DNA of 15,908 nt from JAOUEA01 sp041287635 (GTDB lineage Bacteria; Actinomycetota; UBA4738; HRBIN12): contig JBGGNG010000116.1 in NCBI GenBank assembly GCA_041287635.1, forward strand, positions 1 to 15,908, written 5' to 3'. The notes beneath the pieces were generated by a model, which ran no database searches, was not told the DNA's origin, and worked only from the letters and a program-made list of their open reading frames with translations. Positions 7,751 through 15,241 of this stretch are shown here, piece by piece; position 1 is the first letter of the stretch, and the number at the start of each line of letters is the position of its first letter. Position numbers and translations under genes: made by a program.

Positions 7751-8674
7751 ATGGCGACCGGGCCGCCGCTCCTGGCGCTCGTCGGGCCGACCGCGAGCGG
7801 TAAGACGCACGCGGGGATCGCACTGGCAGGGTCGCTCAGCGCGGAGATCTGCTCGGTCGATTCGATGCTCGTCTACCGAGGCATGGACATCGGCACTGCC
7901 AAGCCGACGTCCGAGCAACGCACCCTCGTACCCCACCATCTGCTCGACCTTGCGCAACCCACCGAACGGTTCACCGTCGCTCGCTACCAGTCCATGGGGC
8001 GAGAGGCGATCGCCAGCATCCGAACCCGTGGCGTCCGGCCGCTGCTGGTCGGCGGATCGGGCCTGTACTTTCGTGCCCTCGCCGACGACCTCGGCTTCCC
8101 CGGCGAGGACCCGTCGGTACGCGCGGAGCTCGAGGCGGAGGCGGAGGCGGTGGGTGTCGGCCGACTCCTCCTGCGTCTGGAGGACCTGGATCCGGTGGCC
8201 GCGGCGAAGATCGAGCCGGGGAACGTGCGACGTGTGGTGCGTGCGCTCGAGGTGGCGGCGATCACGGGTTCGCCGTTCAGCAGCTTCGCAGCCGACTGGG
8301 AGCGCTACGACCCCTCGCGGGTGGTGGTGGCGGGGATCGCGATCGAGGCCCAGGCCCTGGCCGCCCGCATCGCGGATCGCGTCGCCGCGATGTTCGCTGC
8401 CGGGTGGCTCGATGAGGTGCGGGGGCTCGTGGAGCGTGGGTTCGGCGCCTGGCTGACGTCCAGCCAGGCGATCGTGTACGCGGAGCTCGTCCGCCACCTC
8501 GACGGTAGGCTCTCCCTCGAGGAAGCCTGGGAGGGAACGGTGCGACGCACGAGGAACCTGGCGCGAAGGCAGATGGCCTGGTTCCGGCGCGATCCCCGCG
8601 TCCACTGGTTCGAGGCCGGAGCGGGCGGCGCGATCGAGGTCGTCGACGACGTGCTGGGATCCCTGGCGCCATGA
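7751..8674 (+). CDS. miaA: tRNA dimethylallyltransferase MiaA
   Basis: MiaA transfers a dimethylallyl group from dimethylallyl diphosphate to N6 of A37 in tRNA, the step before MiaB. The 307-residue product is of normal family length. It has the P-loop GPTASGKT (residues 12-19), the DSMLVYRGMDIGTAKP signature (37-52) containing the catalytic Asp, PHHLLD just after it, the GGSGLYFRAL segment near 97-106, and the C-terminal RNLARRQMAWFRRD. One departure is visible: the segment usually read as QAIGY(K/R)E is QAIVYAE here (Gly to Val, basic to Ala). The start is the ATG at 7751, 11 bp after the miaB stop. The stop overlaps the dapF start (ATGA), indicating translational coupling. Confidence 0.95.
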   Translation: MATGPPLLALVGPTASGKTHAGIALAGSLSAEICSVDSMLVYRGMDIGTAKPTSEQRTLVPHHLLDLAQPTERFTVARYQSMGREAIASIRTRGVRPLLVGGSGLYFRALADDLGFPGEDPSVRAELEAEAEAVGVGRLLLRLEDLDPVAAAKIEPGNVRRVVRALEVAAITGSPFSSFAADWERYDPSRVVVAGIAIEAQALAARIADRVAAMFAAGWLDEVRGLVERGFGAWLTSSQAIVYAELVRHLDGRLSLEEAWEGTVRRTRNLARRQMAWFRRDPRVHWFEAGAGGAIEVVDDVLGSLAP

Positions 8675-9543
8675 CCGAGAGGCTCGAGTTCGCGAAGTAC
8701 CAGGGGACCGGCAACGACTTCGTGTTGGTCGTGGACCTCGATGACGAACGCCCTCTCTCGTCGACCGAGGTCGCGGTGGTCTGCGATCGACGAACGGGCG
8801 TGGGCGCTGACGGCGTGATCAGGGTCGTGCGCACCGACCGTGAGGGCGCATCCTTCTTCATGGACTACTCCAACGCCGACGGTTCGGTGGCCGAGATGTG
8901 TGGCAACGGCATCCGTTGCGTCGGGGCCCTCCTGCACGACCGCGGGTTGGCCGACACCACGTCGGTCGCCGTCCTCACCCGTGCCGGCCTCAGGCACCTC
9001 ACGCTGGACCCCGGGTCCGCAGGTGTGCACCGGGTCACCACCACGATGGGCGTTCCGAACTTCACTCGGGCTGTGATCCCGATGCGCGGCCCCGCCTGGG
9101 AGACATTCCTCGCGCAGCCCCTGGAGATCGGCGACGGGCTCACGCTGACCGTCTCCGCCGTCTCGATGGGGAACCCCCACCTCGTGGTCTTCGTCGACGG
9201 CGACCCGGCGACCGTGCACGTCGGCCACATCGGACCGGCGCTGGAGCGCCACGACCTGTTCCCGGAGCGCACGAACGTGGAGTTCGCCTACGTCCACGAC
9301 GGGGTCGTACACGCCCGGGTCTGGGAGCGGGGCAGCGGAGAGACGATGGCCTGCGGCAGCGGAGCGTGCGCGGCCGCGATCGCGGCGAACGAAGCCGGCC
9401 TCGTCCCGACTCGTGCCGTCGTGCGGTTCCCGGGTGGCGACCTCGAGGTGGAACGCCGACCCGACGGCGAGGTGCTCCTGACCGGCGAAGCGCAGCGCGT
9501 GTTCGAGGGGGTCGTCGACGTCGCGGCGCTGATCCGCTTGTGA
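8671..9543 (+). CDS. dapF: Diaminopimelate epimerase
   Basis: DapF interconverts LL- and meso-diaminopimelate by a PLP-independent two-cysteine mechanism, feeding peptidoglycan and lysine synthesis. The 290-residue product starts with the family signature KYQGTGNDFVLV. Both catalytic cysteines are present: Cys77 in MCGNGIRCVG and Cys228 in MACGSGACAAA. SMGNPHLVVFVD and RTNVEFA are further conserved segments. The ATG overlaps the miaA stop by four bases. The miaA-dapF junction is common in Actinomycetota. The stop (TGA at 9541-9543) overlaps the GTG start of dapE. Confidence 0.97.
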   Translation: MTERLEFAKYQGTGNDFVLVVDLDDERPLSSTEVAVVCDRRTGVGADGVIRVVRTDREGASFFMDYSNADGSVAEMCGNGIRCVGALLHDRGLADTTSVAVLTRAGLRHLTLDPGSAGVHRVTTTMGVPNFTRAVIPMRGPAWETFLAQPLEIGDGLTLTVSAVSMGNPHLVVFVDGDPATVHVGHIGPALERHDLFPERTNVEFAYVHDGVVHARVWERGSGETMACGSGACAAAIAANEAGLVPTRAVVRFPGGDLEVERRPDGEVLLTGEAQRVFEGVVDVAALIRL

Positions 9544-10673
9544 GCGTGAACGCTCCGGCCGGCTCGTCGCTGCACGACCGACTCGGTGAACGCACGCTCG
9601 CCCTCATCGACGTGCCGTCGGTCAGCCGCGACGAGGGAGCCATACTCGGCTCGATCCGGTCGTCGTTGCCGTCGAGCTTCGAGGTCCTCGACGACCACGA
9701 CGCGGTGCTGCTCGCCACGCCGGCGGTCCGACGTGTCGGGCGACCGTTCGTCCTGCTCGCCGGTCACGTCGACACCGTGCCGATCACGCGCAACGTCCCC
9801 GGCAGGCTCGACTCCGACGCCGTGGTCGGACGTGGCGCGGCCGACATGAAGGGCGCGCTCGCCGTGATGCTGGAGCTCGCCGACGAGCTGGCCGGCGATC
9901 CGGGTTCCTACGATGTCGGTGTGCTCTTCTTCGGTCGCGAGGAGTTGCCGATCACCGAGAGTGCCCTCGGACCGTTGTTCGATCGGTGCGCGGCCGCGAC
10001 GACGCCCGATCTCGCGATCGTGATGGAGCCGACCGCCAACACGGTCGAGGTCGGATGCCTCGGCAACCTGAACGCCACGGTCATCGTGACCGGAAGGGCG
10101 GCGCACAGTGCCCGACCGTGGCACGGCGAGAACGCGATCCACAGGGCGATCGCCGCGCTCGCTCCTCTGGCCGAGCTGCCCGTGCGCGACGTCAAGGTCG
10201 AGGGGCTCACCTTCAGAGAGGTCGTGAGCGTGACCACGATCTCGGGAGGAGTGGCATCGAACGTGGTGCCCGACCGCGTCGAAGCCGGGGTGAACTACCG
10301 CTACCGGCCGGGACTCACCCCCGAGGAGGCCGAGTCGCGACTCCGGGAGCTGCTGGCGCCCTCGGGGGTCGAGGTCCGCGTGAACGGGAACGCGCCGCCC
10401 GGGCCGGTCAGCGTGAGCAACCTCCTGGTGTCGCGACTCCGCGAAGCAGGCGATCTTGCCCTCGGCCCGAAGCAGGCCTGGACGCCGGTCGCGGAGTTCG
10501 CCCTGGCCGGTGTGGACGCCGTCAACTTCGGTCCAGGTGACCCGCAGTACGCTCACCGGGACGACGAACGTGTGGAGCTGCGCTCGCTGGTGCGATGCCA
10601 CGCCGTGCTGCGCGCGTTCCTGGGGCTCGAAGCGGCCGGCGGTCGCGACGGGCAGGAGGGATCGACGACGTGA
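9540..10673 (+). CDS. dapE: Succinyl-diaminopimelate desuccinylase (M20 metallopeptidase family)
   Basis: DapE hydrolyses N-succinyl-LL-diaminopimelate to succinate and LL-DAP, the substrate of DapF. The 377-residue product has the M20 di-metal site: His76-x-Asp78 in LAGHVDTVP, Asp102 in GRGAADMKGA, catalytic Glu134 and metal-binding Glu135 in FFGREELPI, Glu163 in MEPTANTVEVG, and His339 in PQYAHRDDE. The dimerisation/lid domain sits between (AAHSARPWHGENAIHRAI). The family alone would also fit acetylornithine deacetylases. The location between dapF and dapC makes the DAP role much the most likely. The GTG at 9540 overlaps the dapF stop (GTGA); a GTG at 9546 is an alternative. No strong ribosome site precedes either, which fits coupled translation. 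Confidence 0.9.
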   Translation: MSVNAPAGSSLHDRLGERTLALIDVPSVSRDEGAILGSIRSSLPSSFEVLDDHDAVLLATPAVRRVGRPFVLLAGHVDTVPITRNVPGRLDSDAVVGRGAADMKGALAVMLELADELAGDPGSYDVGVLFFGREELPITESALGPLFDRCAAATTPDLAIVMEPTANTVEVGCLGNLNATVIVTGRAAHSARPWHGENAIHRAIAALAPLAELPVRDVKVEGLTFREVVSVTTISGGVASNVVPDRVEAGVNYRYRPGLTPEEAESRLRELLAPSGVEVRVNGNAPPGPVSVSNLLVSRLREAGDLALGPKQAWTPVAEFALAGVDAVNFGPGDPQYAHRDDERVELRSLVRCHAVLRAFLGLEAAGGRDGQEGSTT

Positions 10674-11842
10674 CGCATCTGTCGCCGGGTATCGGGCAGA
10701 TCGACCCGTACCCGTTCGAGGAGCTCGATCGCCGGAAGGCGGAGGCGGTCGGCTCGGGTCGGGAGATCATCGACTTCGGGGTGGGCGACCCTCGGGAGGT
10801 GACGGCTCCGTTCATCCGCGACGCGCTGCGGGAGGCGATCGAGCCGGTCTCCTCATACCCGCGGGCGGCGGGACTGCCGGAGCTTCGCGAAGCCGTATCG
10901 GGCTGGGTCGGCCGCCGGTTCGGCGCCGACGTCGATCCCGATTCCCAGGTGCTGCCGTTGCTGGGGTCCAAGGAGATCGTCTTCTCGCTCGCGCAGGCGA
11001 CGCTCGACCCAGCGGCCGGCAAGGATGCCGTGCTCGTCACGGCGCCCGGCTACACGATCCCCGAGCGCGGCGCGCGCTTCGCGGGCGGCGTCGTCCATCG
11101 GCTGCCCCTGCTCGAGGCGAACGGCTTCCTCCCGGACCTCGAGGCCGTCGACGATGCAACGTGGAACCGAGCCTCGATCCTGTGGCTGAACTATCCGAAC
11201 AACCCGACCGGAGCCGTCGCCTCGCTCGACTTCCTTCGGCGCGCCGCGGACCGGTGCCGCCACCACGACGTGTTGCTGGCATCCGACGAGGCATACAGCG
11301 AACTCTGGTTCGAGGGTGCGCCGCCGGTGTCGGCGCTGCAGGTGGGTGACCTCACGAACGTCCTCGCGATCAACACGCTCAGCAAGCGCTCATCGATGAC
11401 CGGATACCGCAGCGCGTTCGCGGCGGGCGATCGGGTCCTGATCGGGGCCCTCAAGGCGCTGCGCCCGAGCGTTGGTGTGACCCCGCAAGAGTTCGTGCAG
11501 CGGGCCTCGATCGCCGCGTGGAACGACGAGACCCACGTCGAGGACACGCGCGCGCGGTACGTGGAGAAGCGGCGGATATGCCTGGATCTGTTCGCCGCCC
11601 ATGGGGTGCGCGTCGCAGGCAGCACCGCGACCTTCTACCTGTGGATCGAGGTGCCGGGCGGACGCCCGTCAGTCGACTGGGCGTTCGAACTGCTCGACCG
11701 CGCCGGGGTGGTCGTCGCTCCCGGTGCCTACTTCGGTCCGGAGGGGGAGGGATACGTCCGCATGGCGATGGTGCCGACGCTGCCCGAGTGCGAGCGCGCG
11801 GTCGAGCGCCTCGACGAGGCCTTGCGGGGGGTGCACGCGTGA
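10670..11842 (+). CDS. dapC: Succinyldiaminopimelate aminotransferase
   Basis: DapC is a PLP-dependent aminotransferase converting N-succinyl-2-amino-6-ketopimelate to N-succinyl-LL-diaminopimelate. The 390-residue product is a fold-type I, class I/II aminotransferase. FGVGDPREVTAPFIRDAL and YPRAAGLPELREAVSGW form the substrate-side N-terminus. WLNYPNNPTGAVAS (NNPTG at 177-181) and ASDEAYSELWF follow. The Schiff-base lysine is Lys239 in NTLSKRSSMTGYRSAF, and GVVVAPGAYFGPEGEGYVRMAM is the C-terminal arginine segment. The SKRSSMTGYR motif is typical of actinobacterial DapC. The GTG at 10670 overlaps the dapE stop (GTGA) and has AGGAGG 10 nt upstream (10654-10659). An L,L-DAP aminotransferase (DapL) is less likely because dapD and dapE are adjacent. 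Confidence 0.92.
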   Translation: MTHLSPGIGQIDPYPFEELDRRKAEAVGSGREIIDFGVGDPREVTAPFIRDALREAIEPVSSYPRAAGLPELREAVSGWVGRRFGADVDPDSQVLPLLGSKEIVFSLAQATLDPAAGKDAVLVTAPGYTIPERGARFAGGVVHRLPLLEANGFLPDLEAVDDATWNRASILWLNYPNNPTGAVASLDFLRRAADRCRHHDVLLASDEAYSELWFEGAPPVSALQVGDLTNVLAINTLSKRSSMTGYRSAFAAGDRVLIGALKALRPSVGVTPQEFVQRASIAAWNDETHVEDTRARYVEKRRICLDLFAAHGVRVAGSTATFYLWIEVPGGRPSVDWAFELLDRAGVVVAPGAYFGPEGEGYVRMAMVPTLPECERAVERLDEALRGVHA

Positions 11843-12669
11843 TCGGCATCACGGAGCTGTCGGAGCGCGTGGAGTCGAGCTGGGCCGCCCACTCCCGAGA
11901 CCCGGCGGATCGCCTCGACCGCGAGGCCATCGAGGTGACGCTCGGCATGCTGGATCGGGGCGAGGTTCGTGTTGCAGAGGCCGACCATGACGATTGGCTG
12001 GTGCACCAGTGGGTGAAGCAGGCCGTCTTGCTCTACTTCCGGATCCGCGGCCTCGAGGTGAGCGAGGCCGGCCCGTTCGAGTACCACGACAAGTTGCCCC
12101 TCAAGCACGGATACGAGGCATCGGGTGTGCGCGTCGTGCCGCCGGCGACGGCGCGGTACGGGTCATACCTGTCTCGGGGCGTGGTGCTGATGCCGAGCTA
12201 CGTGAACATCGGGGCGTGGGTCGGCGCGGACACGATGGTCGACACCTGGGCGACGGTCGGATCGTGCGCGCAGATCGGAGCGCGGGTGCATCTCGCCGGC
12301 GGGGTCGGCATCGGCGGGGTGCTGGAACCCCTCCAAGCCGCCCCGGTCGTGATCGAGGACGGTGCGTTCATCGGTTCCCGATGCATCGTTGTCGAAGGCG
12401 TGCGCGTGGGGGCGAACGCCGTGCTCGGCGCAGGTGTGGTGCTCACGGGGAACACACCGGTGATCGACGTAACCGGCGCGGAGGCGACCGAGCACCGCGG
12501 CCGGGTGCCCGCGGGTGCGGTGGTGATCCCGGGGAGCCGCGCACGGGAATTTCCGGCGGGGCACTTCGGACTTCCCTGCGGTCTCATCATCGGTCACCGG
12601 ACCGAAGCGACCGACGACAAGGTGCGGCTCAACGAGATGCTCCGCGATTTCGGATCGTCGATGGGGTAG
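11839..12669 (+). CDS. dapD: 2,3,4,5-tetrahydropyridine-2,6-dicarboxylate N-succinyltransferase (E. coli type)
   Basis: DapD transfers a succinyl group from succinyl-CoA to L-tetrahydrodipicolinate, opening the succinylase branch of DAP synthesis. The 276-residue product has an N-terminal helical region (REAIEVTLGMLDRGEVRVAE, HQWVKQAVLLYFRI). It is followed by a left-handed beta-helix of hexapeptide repeats with the signature VLMPSYVNIGAWVGADTMVD and TWATVGSCAQIG (Met133-Val-Asp135), then HLAGGVGIGGVLEPLQA and EDGAFIGSRCIVVEGV. The C-terminus is GRVPAGAVVIPGSR...KVRLNEMLRDFG. Length and motifs match the roughly 275-residue type known from E. coli. They do not match the longer actinobacterial type known from Mycobacterium and Corynebacterium. 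The GTG at 11839 overlaps the dapC stop (GTGA). hflX follows after 7 bp. Confidence 0.94.
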   Translation: MIGITELSERVESSWAAHSRDPADRLDREAIEVTLGMLDRGEVRVAEADHDDWLVHQWVKQAVLLYFRIRGLEVSEAGPFEYHDKLPLKHGYEASGVRVVPPATARYGSYLSRGVVLMPSYVNIGAWVGADTMVDTWATVGSCAQIGARVHLAGGVGIGGVLEPLQAAPVVIEDGAFIGSRCIVVEGVRVGANAVLGAGVVLTGNTPVIDVTGAEATEHRGRVPAGAVVIPGSRAREFPAGHFGLPCGLIIGHRTEATDDKVRLNEMLRDFGSSMG

Positions 12670-12676
12670 CGGTCCG

Positions 12677-14020
12677 ATGAGTGGGTCACCGCCGAGCTCG
12701 ACGAGTCCCGCGCGCCGCCCGATCGAGCGGCAGGTGCTCGAATCGCCACTGTCGGCGACGTGGCGACCCGCGGTCCGTGAGAAGGCGGTGCTCGTCGGAG
12801 TGGGTCCGGGGATCCACGAAGGAGATCTCGATGAGCTCGAGGCGCTCGCCGATTCCGCCGGCGCGGAAGCGGTCGCGCGAGTGGTGCAGAGCCGTCAGGA
12901 GCCCGACCCCGCAACCTACATCGGACGGGGCAAGCTCGAAGAGGTGCACGCCGAGGCCCACCGCAGCGGGGCGGATTCCGTGATCCTCGACCAGGAGCTG
13001 ACGCCGGGGCAGCTCCGGTCGTTGGAGGAGCGCCTTGGCGTGAAGGTGATCGACCGCACAGCGTTGATCCTCGACATCTTCGCCTTGCACGCCCGCAGCC
13101 GCGAGGGCAAGGCACAGGTGGAGCTGGCCCAGCTCAACTACCTGCTGCCCCGATTGCGGGGCTGGGGTGAGGCGATGAGCCGGGCAGGCGGTGGCATCGG
13201 CACGCGCTTCGGTGGCGGCGAAACGAAGATGGAGATCGACCGCCAGCACATCGGCCGTCGCATCGCGAAGCTTCGCCGCGAGCTCAAGACCCTCGCACGC
13301 ACCAGGGAGACGAAGCGTTCTCGTCGGCAGTCGAGCGGCGTCCCCCAGGCGGCGATCGCCGGCTACACGAACGCGGGCAAGTCCACCCTGATGAACCGCC
13401 TCACGGGTGCCGACGTCGTGGTGGCCGACCAGCTCTTCGCCACGCTCGACCCGACCGTTCGCCGGCTGAAGCTCCCCGGTGGGCGCCGGTGCACGATCAG
13501 CGACACCGTCGGGTTTGTGAGCAAGCTGCCGCACGACCTCGTGGAGGCCTTCCGGTCCACGCTCGAAGAGGTGACGCTCGCGGAGCTCATCGTGCACGTC
13601 GCCGATGCGGCATCCGTCGACCTGACGGACCAGGTCGACGCCGTCCGCAGGGTGCTCGGCGAGATCGGTGCCGGCTCGATGCCCGAGGTGCTCGTGCTCA
13701 ACAAGATCGATCGTCTGAGCGGGTCCGAACGCGCCCGGGTGGCTCGCCGGTACCCGGACTCCGTCCCCGTCTCGGCGCTCTCGGGGGAGGGCGTGGAGGG
13801 ACTGCTCGAGACCCTCGAGGTGAACCTTCCGCACCCGCCGGTCGAGGTGGAGCTGCTCGTCCCCTATGGGCGGGAGGACCTGATCGCGCTGCTCTATCGC
13901 GAGTCAGAGGTGCTGTCCACGACGCACGAGGAAGCGGGCACGATCGTGCACGCACGCGTGGGGTTCCGAGAGCTCGCGGCCGTGAGGGGATTCGTGCGGA
14001 GCGAGCGTCGTACCGGCTGA
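12677..14020 (+). CDS. hflX: GTPase HflX
   Basis: HflX is a ribosome-binding GTPase that splits stalled or heat-damaged 70S ribosomes. The 447-residue product has the N-terminal HflX nucleotide-binding-like domain (YIGRGKLEEV, ILDQELTPGQLRSLEERLGVKVIDRT). The helical linker carries the family-specific Gly-rich loop (GGGIGTRFGGGETKMEIDR, about 171-188). The G domain shows G1 GYTNAGKS (229-236), G3 DTVGF (276-280), G4 NKID (342-345) and G5-like SALSG. HflX proteins typically show FVSKLPHDLVEAFRSTLEEV after G3, as here. The ATG at 12677 lies 7 bp after the dapD stop with only a weak G-rich site upstream, consistent with read-through from the operon. The first 40 residues are variable, and their Ser/Pro-rich beginning may be dispensable. 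Confidence 0.96.
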   Translation: MSGSPPSSTSPARRPIERQVLESPLSATWRPAVREKAVLVGVGPGIHEGDLDELEALADSAGAEAVARVVQSRQEPDPATYIGRGKLEEVHAEAHRSGADSVILDQELTPGQLRSLEERLGVKVIDRTALILDIFALHARSREGKAQVELAQLNYLLPRLRGWGEAMSRAGGGIGTRFGGGETKMEIDRQHIGRRIAKLRRELKTLARTRETKRSRRQSSGVPQAAIAGYTNAGKSTLMNRLTGADVVVADQLFATLDPTVRRLKLPGGRRCTISDTVGFVSKLPHDLVEAFRSTLEEVTLAELIVHVADAASVDLTDQVDAVRRVLGEIGAGSMPEVLVLNKIDRLSGSERARVARRYPDSVPVSALSGEGVEGLLETLEVNLPHPPVEVELLVPYGREDLIALLYRESEVLSTTHEEAGTIVHARVGFRELAAVRGFVRSERRTG

Positions 14021-14040
14021 AACCCTTCTAGGGGGAGGTC

Positions 14041-14057
14041 GTCACCCCTCGGGTGAC
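14041..14057. terminator. Hairpin at the hflX / SIS convergent junction
   Basis: GTCACCC (14041-14047), loop CTC and GGGTGAC (14051-14057) form a perfect 7-bp stem with a 3-nt loop. It lies 21 bp after the hflX stop and includes the stop codon of the minus-strand SIS gene. A smaller CCC-TTCTA-GGG arm precedes it (14023-14033). No T-tract follows on either strand, so termination is plausible for a high-GC genome but not shown. Confidence 0.4.
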
Positions 14058-15034
14058 CCGGTGCGCCAGAGCGCCTCGTCGGCCCACGCACCCACGATCA
14101 CACGGTCAGGATCGTAGTGGCCCTCCTGCGCCAGGCGCAGCGCGAGCAGCTGGAGCCGGACGGTGAGCGGGATCTGGGAGAGCAGGCTCGACATCGACGC
14201 GGGCTCGTGGAGCTGCGTGTGGGCGACCCCTTCGGACGCGGCGGCCGCCGCGACACCTGCGATCAACGGCTCGTCAGGCGGCACGAGGGTCACGAGATGG
14301 TCGCGACCATCGAGCGGCACAGCCGAGCCGTGCAGGAGGTACTCGACGTCGTATCCCTCCGCGAGGACGCGGGCCGCCTCACGGACCTTCAGCGCGCCTT
14401 CCTTCGCGGTGACTGCGCCCGGCCCCGCGCCCGCGATCACCAGTGCGCGGTCGGGCCGCGGGATCGAGGCGATCGAGGGGTCGTCGATCGCTGCCTGCAC
14501 GGCTGCCGGGATCGGCGCGAGCGCCTCGTCGGACAGCGTGGCTGCCCCGAGTTCCTGCGCGATCAGGGCGAGCGCCACCAGCGCCGTCGTATAGCTGGCC
14601 GTGTAGGTCTCGCTCGCCTCGGCATCCACGGTCTCGATCACCCGAGGGAAGTCGGTCCCTCGCTTGGTGATCGTGACGACGTCGAGTCCGCCCGTGAACG
14701 CGAGTGCCCGAACCGCCAGCGCGTAGGCGGTCTCGCCGGTGTGTGTGATCACGATCACGCCGTCCTTCGGCCCGATCACCGGGGCCTGCGTCGCGAACTG
14801 CATGGCGGGCACCACCGTCGCCGCGCGTCCGGCCTCCATCAGCATCGCGGCGCCGAGCTCGGCGGCGTGCAGGCTCGTGCCGGTGCCGACGACCCAGAGG
14901 CGGCGTGCCCGATGCAGACCCTCGGTCGCCATGTGCACCTGCTGGCGCACGGCCGGCGACGACAGCATGCGCTCGATCGCAGCAGGCTGCGATCGGATCT
15001 GCCGCTCGAGCGCTGTGCTCTCGCCATCAGCCAT
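14042..15034 (-). CDS. SIS-domain protein, GlmS isomerase-like (no glutaminase domain)
   Basis: The 330-residue product has two tandem sugar-isomerase (SIS) domains, about residues 35-165 and 190-310, which bind phosphosugars. It resembles the C-terminal half of glucosamine-6-phosphate synthase: VVGTGTSLHAAELGA (46-60), VITHTGETAYAL (like SQSGET), and AGAGPGAVTAKEGALKVREAA with YDVEYLLHGSAVPL (like LEGALKLKE and ELKHGP). The glutamine-hydrolysing N-terminal domain is absent and no Cys2 nucleophile exists, so ammonia release from glutamine is not expected. The lysine of the GlmS C-terminal AKSVTVE is not seen; the end reads IVGAWADEALWRTGSPEG. A phosphosugar isomerase, a sugar-amine deaminase (AgaS- or FrlB-like) or a regulator is possible; the substrate cannot be read. 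The ATG at 15034 has an excellent AAGGAGG 9 nt upstream. It is probably monocistronic and divergent from the RTX gene. Confidence 0.88.
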   Translation of the reverse strand: MADGESTALERQIRSQPAAIERMLSSPAVRQQVHMATEGLHRARRLWVVGTGTSLHAAELGAAMLMEAGRAATVVPAMQFATQAPVIGPKDGVIVITHTGETAYALAVRALAFTGGLDVVTITKRGTDFPRVIETVDAEASETYTASYTTALVALALIAQELGAATLSDEALAPIPAAVQAAIDDPSIASIPRPDRALVIAGAGPGAVTAKEGALKVREAARVLAEGYDVEYLLHGSAVPLDGRDHLVTLVPPDEPLIAGVAAAAASEGVAHTQLHEPASMSSLLSQIPLTVRLQLLALRLAQEGHYDPDRVIVGAWADEALWRTGSPEG

Positions 15035-15115
15035 CTCGTGGATCCTCCTTGATCGGGGACCCGCACAGCGTAGACGCGCGATGCGAGGTCGGAGACCATC
15101 TCGCAGGAGGATCTG

Positions 15116-15214
15116 ATGCAGGCAGCCTCTGGGGTCGAGTCGACGCCAGGCCTGTTCCCTCAGGGGTATACAGTCTCCACCGTAGGGGTTTATGCTGAAT
15201 GCAGACTGCGGTAG
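15116..15214 (+). other. Possible 32-residue small ORF with strong ribosome site
   Basis: The ATG at 15116 is preceded by AGGAGG (15105-15110) at a 5-nt spacing. It opens a 32-codon frame (MQAASGVESTPGLFPQGYTV...) that stops at TAG 15212-15214, 27 bp before the RTX gene. No homology is recognisable, and the frame covers the likely promoter of the RTX gene. It may be chance, or a leader peptide or small protein. Confidence 0.2.
15167..15196 (+). promoter_or_regulatory. Candidate promoter of the RTX-type gene
   Basis: TATGCT (15191-15196) is a good actinobacterial -10 box. A partial -35, TATACA (15167-15172), lies 18 bp upstream. Transcription would start near 15203 and give a leader of about 39 nt. 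The AT content rises visibly here against the GC-rich surroundings. A direct repeat, TAGATCGAG twice (15212-15220 and 15222-15230), sits in that leader just before the GGAGGAG ribosome site (15230-15236). Confidence 0.35.
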
Positions 15215-15241
15215 ATCGAGCTAGATCGAGGAGGAGTACCG

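Noticed and set aside
5871..7823. A 650-codon minus-strand frame across miaB
   Set aside because: It overlaps miaB and miaA, whose motifs are unmistakable. The translation is Arg/Pro/His-rich with no recognisable domain.
8898..9539. The dapE frame extended upstream over dapF
   Set aside because: The upstream extension is an Arg/Pro-rich translation of dapF in another frame. DapE homology begins after the GTG at 9540.
13489..14031. Plus-strand frame of 180 codons inside hflX
   Set aside because: It lies in a different frame entirely within hflX, which has all G motifs intact; the translation is low-complexity Arg/Gly/Ala.
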